DNA from: Accumulibacter sp.
Lineage (GTDB): Bacteria; Pseudomonadota; Gammaproteobacteria; Burkholderiales; Rhodocyclaceae
Direction: 5' to 3'
DNA length: 16,843 nt
Assembly (NCBI GenBank): GCA_003538495.1
Contig: DPSD01000434.1
Location: 1-16,843 of the forward strand
In this document: piece by piece, positions 14,135 to 16,843 of the stretch
Numbering within the stretch: the first letter of the stretch is position 1
How the letters are laid out: each line of letters begins with the position of its first letter
Program-made: the position numbers and the translations under genes
The notes under the pieces: generated by a model
The model's input: only the letters and a program-made list of their open reading frames with translations
The model's database searches: none
What the model was told of the DNA's origin: nothing

Positions 14135-14628
14135 GCGTGGGGGGCTACCGCAGCGCGCAGCAAGTCTCGCAGCGTGGCGGCATCGACGTCACGGGCCGCG
14201 CCAAAACCTGCCACTTGGCGGGCTCCTTCGGGGTGAAGCTGAACCCAGCGGAAGTCGCCCAGTTGGGCGATGGATTCGGCCTCTGGGAAGCGGGTGAGGT
14301 AATGCCGACGGGCGATGGCGACCTGCGGATCGTCGGGTTCAAGCATGTGGGCGCGCACGCTCAGCGTGGCACGAGCCAGTGCATGAACGGGGCCATGGGG
14401 GGCAGGGGTTTCGGTCACCAACAGGGATGCCATGGGTTGGGTCCGCAGGTGTCGGCTGTGTGCAGCAAGTTGACTGACCAGAATCAGCACGCAACCGGTC
14501 TCGGGGTCCGGGGCGTAGGGCACCATCGAAACGAAAGGAAGCGCTTGCGGCGACAGGGTGCCCAACGCCGCCACGCGCTGTTCGTGCAGCAGCGTCCGCA
14601 GGGCCTGGGTCAGACGGGGTTCATGCAT
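14131..14628 (-). CDS. HugZ-like pyridoxamine-phosphate-oxidase-fold protein
   Basis: A 165-residue protein with the split-barrel fold of PNPOx/HugZ proteins. Blocks are AALGTLSPQALPFVSMVPYA, LILVSQLAAHSRHLR, ASLLVTE, then a C-terminal FRWVQLHPEGARQVAGFGAA followed by RDVDAATLRDLL, which matches the HugZ pattern (GGFGRARxLxxxxL). Family members bind heme or flavin; HugZ proteins degrade heme or act in heme/iron use. The ATG at 14628 has weak RBS support but directly precedes the conserved region; the frame continues upstream within the OmpA-like gene and is not coding there. It follows the OmpA-like gene by 13 bases and overlaps the rluA start by four. Activity on heme cannot be judged from sequence alone. 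Confidence 0.85.
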   Translation of the reverse strand: MHEPRLTQALRTLLHEQRVAALGTLSPQALPFVSMVPYAPDPETGCVLILVSQLAAHSRHLRTQPMASLLVTETPAPHGPVHALARATLSVRAHMLEPDDPQVAIARRHYLTRFPEAESIAQLGDFRWVQLHPEGARQVAGFGAARDVDAATLRDLLRAAVAPHA

Positions 14629-14641
14629 GGCGCGGTCGGCC

Positions 14642-15271
14642 TCAGCGCACCAGCACCTCGGCGCGCCGGTTGCGGGGTTCGGCCACTTCGTCGTCGGTGG
14701 GCACCAGCGGTTCACGCTCACCCCGCCCTTGGGCCTCGACCCGCTCGGCCGGGAAGCCTTGTTCGATGAGCAACGCGCGGATGGCCTGGGCCCGTTCGAG
14801 CGAGAGTCTGTCGTTGGCATCCAGCGATCCTTGCCGGTCGGTGTGTCCGACCACCACGATCTCGCCGCCCGGGCGGGCGCGAGCGGCTTGTATCACCTCG
14901 CTGAGTCTGGCCGTCGATTCGGCTGTCAGCCGTGACGTTCCGGTTTCAAAATTCAGCGTGAAGCGTTGGAGGGGCGCTGGATGCAGATCCAGCAGCAGCG
15001 GGAAGGCCGCTCGCACGGCTTCGGCTGTGGTGGTGCCCGGGGTGATGCGGCCATCGCCTGCGATGGTGCCCACGGCATAAGGCTGATCGAGCACCTGCTG
15101 GGCCGCCGATGTCTGCAGCACCACAGCGCTCGGGCTGCCATCGGCTTCGGGCAAAAGAATGACCCGTTGAGGGGAAACGGCACAACCCGTCAGAACGGCC
15201 AGCGCGATGGGCAAACCCAGGTGGCCGATGCGACGGACGAGGCTGGGGAGCCAGGATGGGTGATGGCTCAT
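14642..15271 (-). CDS. OmpA-family lipoprotein
   Basis: A 209-residue envelope protein. It has a lipoprotein signal peptide with lipobox LTGC, giving lipidated Cys30. A spacer of ~70 residues is followed by an OmpA/MotB peptidoglycan-binding domain at ~104-209: LNFETGTSRLTAES, then VVVGHTDRQGSLDANDRLSL, ERAQAIRALL and EPRNRRAEV. The Asp of GHTD and the Arg of NRRAEV are the usual meso-DAP contact residues. It should sit at the periplasmic side of the outer membrane and hold it to the wall, as Pal does. The start overlaps the FecR-domain gene stop by four bases (ATGA), so the two are made together. Confidence 0.92.
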   Translation of the reverse strand: MSHHPSWLPSLVRRIGHLGLPIALAVLTGCAVSPQRVILLPEADGSPSAVVLQTSAAQQVLDQPYAVGTIAGDGRITPGTTTAEAVRAAFPLLLDLHPAPLQRFTLNFETGTSRLTAESTARLSEVIQAARARPGGEIVVVGHTDRQGSLDANDRLSLERAQAIRALLIEQGFPAERVEAQGRGEREPLVPTDDEVAEPRNRRAEVLVR

Positions 15272-15792
15272 GGCTTGACGGGGGTTTCCACGATGAAATC
15301 GGTGCCGCGCACACCCACCACCGAGGTGGGTGTGGTGACCTTGAACAGCTCTGGGCTGAAACGTGCCAGCAGGCCTGTGGCCACCCGGATCGAGCCTTCG
15401 AGCACATGCACCAACAGGCTGCCGCGCTGCGTGGTGCTGTCAAAGGCGAAGACGGTGAAGTCGATTTGGGACGACGGACCCAGGGTGATGCCGGTGCCAT
15501 CGCGCAGCACCACCGAAGCACCCGACTGGGGGCCGGACAGCAGCCGATCACGCACGTAGATGGCGGCCCCGGGCGTGGCCGGACGTCGGGCGTTGCCCTG
15601 TCCGACAATGATCACCTCGCCTTGCACCGCTTTGAGGGTGCCGGCGCGGGCCGTCACCGGGGATGCTGGGGCGGCCGAGGTCGGTGATGTCGGATCAGGT
15701 GAGGCCTGGGCGGCGGCCTGCCCGACTCCCAACATGAGGAGCGAGAGAACACCCAGGCGGGCGAAGGCTTGGGGGTGGCTGGCGGGGGGCAT
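15268..15792 (-). CDS. secreted FecR-domain protein
   Basis: A 174-residue periplasmic protein with a signal peptide (LGVLSLLMLGVGQAAAQA, cleavage near 29), a Pro/Ala/Ser-rich linker, and a FecR domain (PF04773) at ~50-165: GTLKAVQGEVIIVGQGNARR, then PGAAIYVRDRLLSGPQSGA, ITLGPSSQIDF, and FKVTTPTSVVGVRGTDFIVE. The FecR domain is best known from sigma-regulator FecR, but this protein lacks the cytoplasmic anti-sigma part and transmembrane helix. It belongs to the stand-alone secreted class often next to OmpA proteins, sometimes with CHASE2 cyclases. The OmpA gene overlaps it by four bases. It is the first gene of the long minus-strand cluster and diverges from the dihydrouridine synthase. No RBS is evident before the ATG. 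Confidence 0.9.
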   Translation of the reverse strand: MPPASHPQAFARLGVLSLLMLGVGQAAAQASPDPTSPTSAAPASPVTARAGTLKAVQGEVIIVGQGNARRPATPGAAIYVRDRLLSGPQSGASVVLRDGTGITLGPSSQIDFTVFAFDSTTQRGSLLVHVLEGSIRVATGLLARFSPELFKVTTPTSVVGVRGTDFIVETPVKP

Positions 15793-15815
15793 GGCGCGTG
15801 GCGAAAGGGTAGAGC

Positions 15816-15821
15816 TTTATA
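15816..15821 (-). promoter_or_regulatory. weak candidate -10 element for the FecR/OmpA cluster
   Basis: On the minus strand TATAAA occurs 24 bases before the FecR-domain start, within CACAATATAAAG, in otherwise GC-rich DNA. No good -35 is at the expected spacing, so this is only suggestive. It would give a leader of under 20 bases, in line with the absence of an RBS. Confidence 0.25.
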
Positions 15822-15842
15822 TTGTGCCCGCTGGGATGATGC

Positions 15843-15874
15843 TTGACATCCAACGGGGCTCTGCTGGGCATGAT
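15843..15874 (+). promoter_or_regulatory. weak candidate promoter for the dihydrouridine synthase gene
   Basis: A perfect TTGACA at 15843-15848 is followed, after a long 20-base spacer, by CATGAT (15869-15874). The spacer is longer than the 16-18 optimum, so strength is doubtful. It lies about 70 bases before the ATG at 15941. Confidence 0.25.
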
Positions 15875-15940
15875 CGCGCCTCAATCCCAACGATCTTGCC
15901 TGAACATGGTCTGCGACGAATAAGAAAGACAGGAGGCCGT

Positions 15941-16843
15941 ATGGCCGTGTTGCTTGCCCCGATGGAGGGCCTGTTGGATGCCCCGCTGCGGGAGGTTTTG
16001 ACCGCGATCGGCGGCGTGGATCGGTGCGTCAGCGAATTCATTCGGGTCACCGACACGCTGCTGCCGGCACGTGCCTTTGTCCGCGTGGTGCCCGAGTTGA
16101 GGCAGGGTGGGCGCACGAGATCCGGCGTGCCGGTGCGGCCCCAACTGCTTGGCAGCGACCCTGCTTGTCTGGCCGACAACGCCGCCCGTCTGGCCTCGCT
16201 GTCGCCCTTTGGGGTGGACCTGAATTTTGGTTGTCCGGCCCGCACCGTCAACCAGAGCCGGGGCGGGGCGGTGTTGTTGCAGGAACCCGAATTGGTCGGC
16301 CGCATCGTCGAGGCCGTGCGACGTGCGGTGCCTGCGGCGTTGCCGGTGTCGGCCAAGATGCGCCTGGGTTACACGCACGATGGCGACGCCGAGGCCTGCG
16401 CCTTGGCGATCGCTGAAGCAGGGGCGGACGAGCTGGTGGTGCATGCACGGACCAAGGTGCAGGCCTATCGCCCGCCGGCGCATTGGTCACGCATCGCTGA
16501 TTTGCGCGCCACCCTGGCACGGCATGGTCATCGTGGCCTTCGTGTGATCGCCAACGGCGAGATCTGGAGCGCCGAGGACGCCCGACGTTGTCGGCTGCAG
16601 AGCGGCTGCGAGGACGTGATGATCGGGCGCGGCATGGTGCAGGACCCGGGCCTGGGTTGGGCCATTCAGGGGGGATCCCCCGTGGCCTGGGCACGCCTGC
16701 AGGCCTGCCTGCCCGACTATTGGCGCCTGGTTTCGGCGCGGGTTCAGCCACGCCACCGCGCCGGGCGGCTGAAACAGTGGCTGGGGCATCTGCGTCATCG
16801 TCACCCCGAGGCCACAGACGCATTCGGCGCCCTGCGCCTTGAG
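15941..16843 (+). CDS. dusC: tRNA-dihydrouridine synthase, DusC type (runs off right edge)
   Basis: 301 codons are present and the frame is still open at the window end. AGGAGG at 15931-15936 makes the ATG at 15941 secure. The protein is an FMN-dependent synthase that reduces uridine to dihydrouridine in tRNA. Visible are LLAPMEGLLDAPLRE at the N-terminus, PQLLGSD, the catalytic Cys98 in LNFGCPARTVNQSRGGAVLL, Lys139 in SAKMRLGY, His168 in VVHARTK, IANGEIWS and MIGRGMVQDPGL. These positions fit the DusC subfamily (tRNA U16), as does the TIM barrel followed by a helical domain. E. coli DusC has about 315 residues, so most of the protein is here and only the last part is missing. It starts divergently from the FecR gene. 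Confidence 0.93.
   Translation, partial: MAVLLAPMEGLLDAPLREVLTAIGGVDRCVSEFIRVTDTLLPARAFVRVVPELRQGGRTRSGVPVRPQLLGSDPACLADNAARLASLSPFGVDLNFGCPARTVNQSRGGAVLLQEPELVGRIVEAVRRAVPAALPVSAKMRLGYTHDGDAEACALAIAEAGADELVVHARTKVQAYRPPAHWSRIADLRATLARHGHRGLRVIANGEIWSAEDARRCRLQSGCEDVMIGRGMVQDPGLGWAIQGGSPVAWARLQACLPDYWRLVSARVQPRHRAGRLKQWLGHLRHRHPEATDAFGALRLE

Noticed and set aside
1..16843. CRISPR array, tRNA or rRNA genes
   Set aside because: No regularly spaced direct repeats and no tRNA cloverleaf or rRNA-like sequence were seen on reading both strands.

Overview
The window is GC-rich, gene-dense bacterial chromosome. The gene families present (bacteriohemerythrin, PEP-CTERM protein, HugZ-like protein, FecR/OmpA pair, DOMON-like protein next to NamZ, DusC-type dihydrouridine synthase) suggest a betaproteobacterium, perhaps of Rhodocyclales or Burkholderiales type. 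This placement rests on family recognition by eye. No rRNA, tRNA, CRISPR array or intact insertion sequence was recognised.

Layout. Positions 1-891 are a scar: the 3' part of a type I secretion (HlyB-like) ABC transporter on the minus strand abuts the last ~48 codons of an O-succinylhomoserine sulfhydrylase-like enzyme on the plus strand. Next come a small two-helix membrane protein (888-1187, minus) and a bacteriohemerythrin (1554-2045, minus). A coiled-coil, single-helix protein with a C-terminal SPOR-like domain follows (2481-3935, plus). Positions 3936-4643 hold hairpins and a second scar: a frameshifted aldo/keto reductase fragment facing a damaged cytochrome c fragment. Then come E1 beta and E1 alpha subunits of a 2-oxo acid dehydrogenase (4644-6573, minus), a YdjM-type membrane metal-dependent hydrolase (6966-7991, plus), and a secreted PEP-CTERM protein (8243-9028, minus). 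The PEP-CTERM gene has a terminator and a candidate sigma-54 promoter.

The right half is one long minus-strand cluster read from 15792 down to 9572: FecR-domain protein, OmpA-like lipoprotein, HugZ-like protein, RluA-type pseudouridine synthase, SDR oxidoreductase, DOMON-like protein, NamZ-like muramidase and DinB. Junctions are short or overlapping (ATGA twice), so it may be one operon or a set of coupled units. A dihydrouridine synthase (dusC-like) starts divergently at 15941 and runs off the right edge.

Functional themes are the cell envelope (SPOR protein, OmpA-like lipoprotein, FecR, NamZ, PEP-CTERM surface protein), RNA modification (RluA, DusC), oxygen/heme-related proteins (hemerythrin, HugZ-like) and central carbon metabolism (E1 pair). 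No clear new multi-gene system is proven. The best leads are the two gene-fragment junctions, the PEP-CTERM control region and the SPOR coiled-coil protein.
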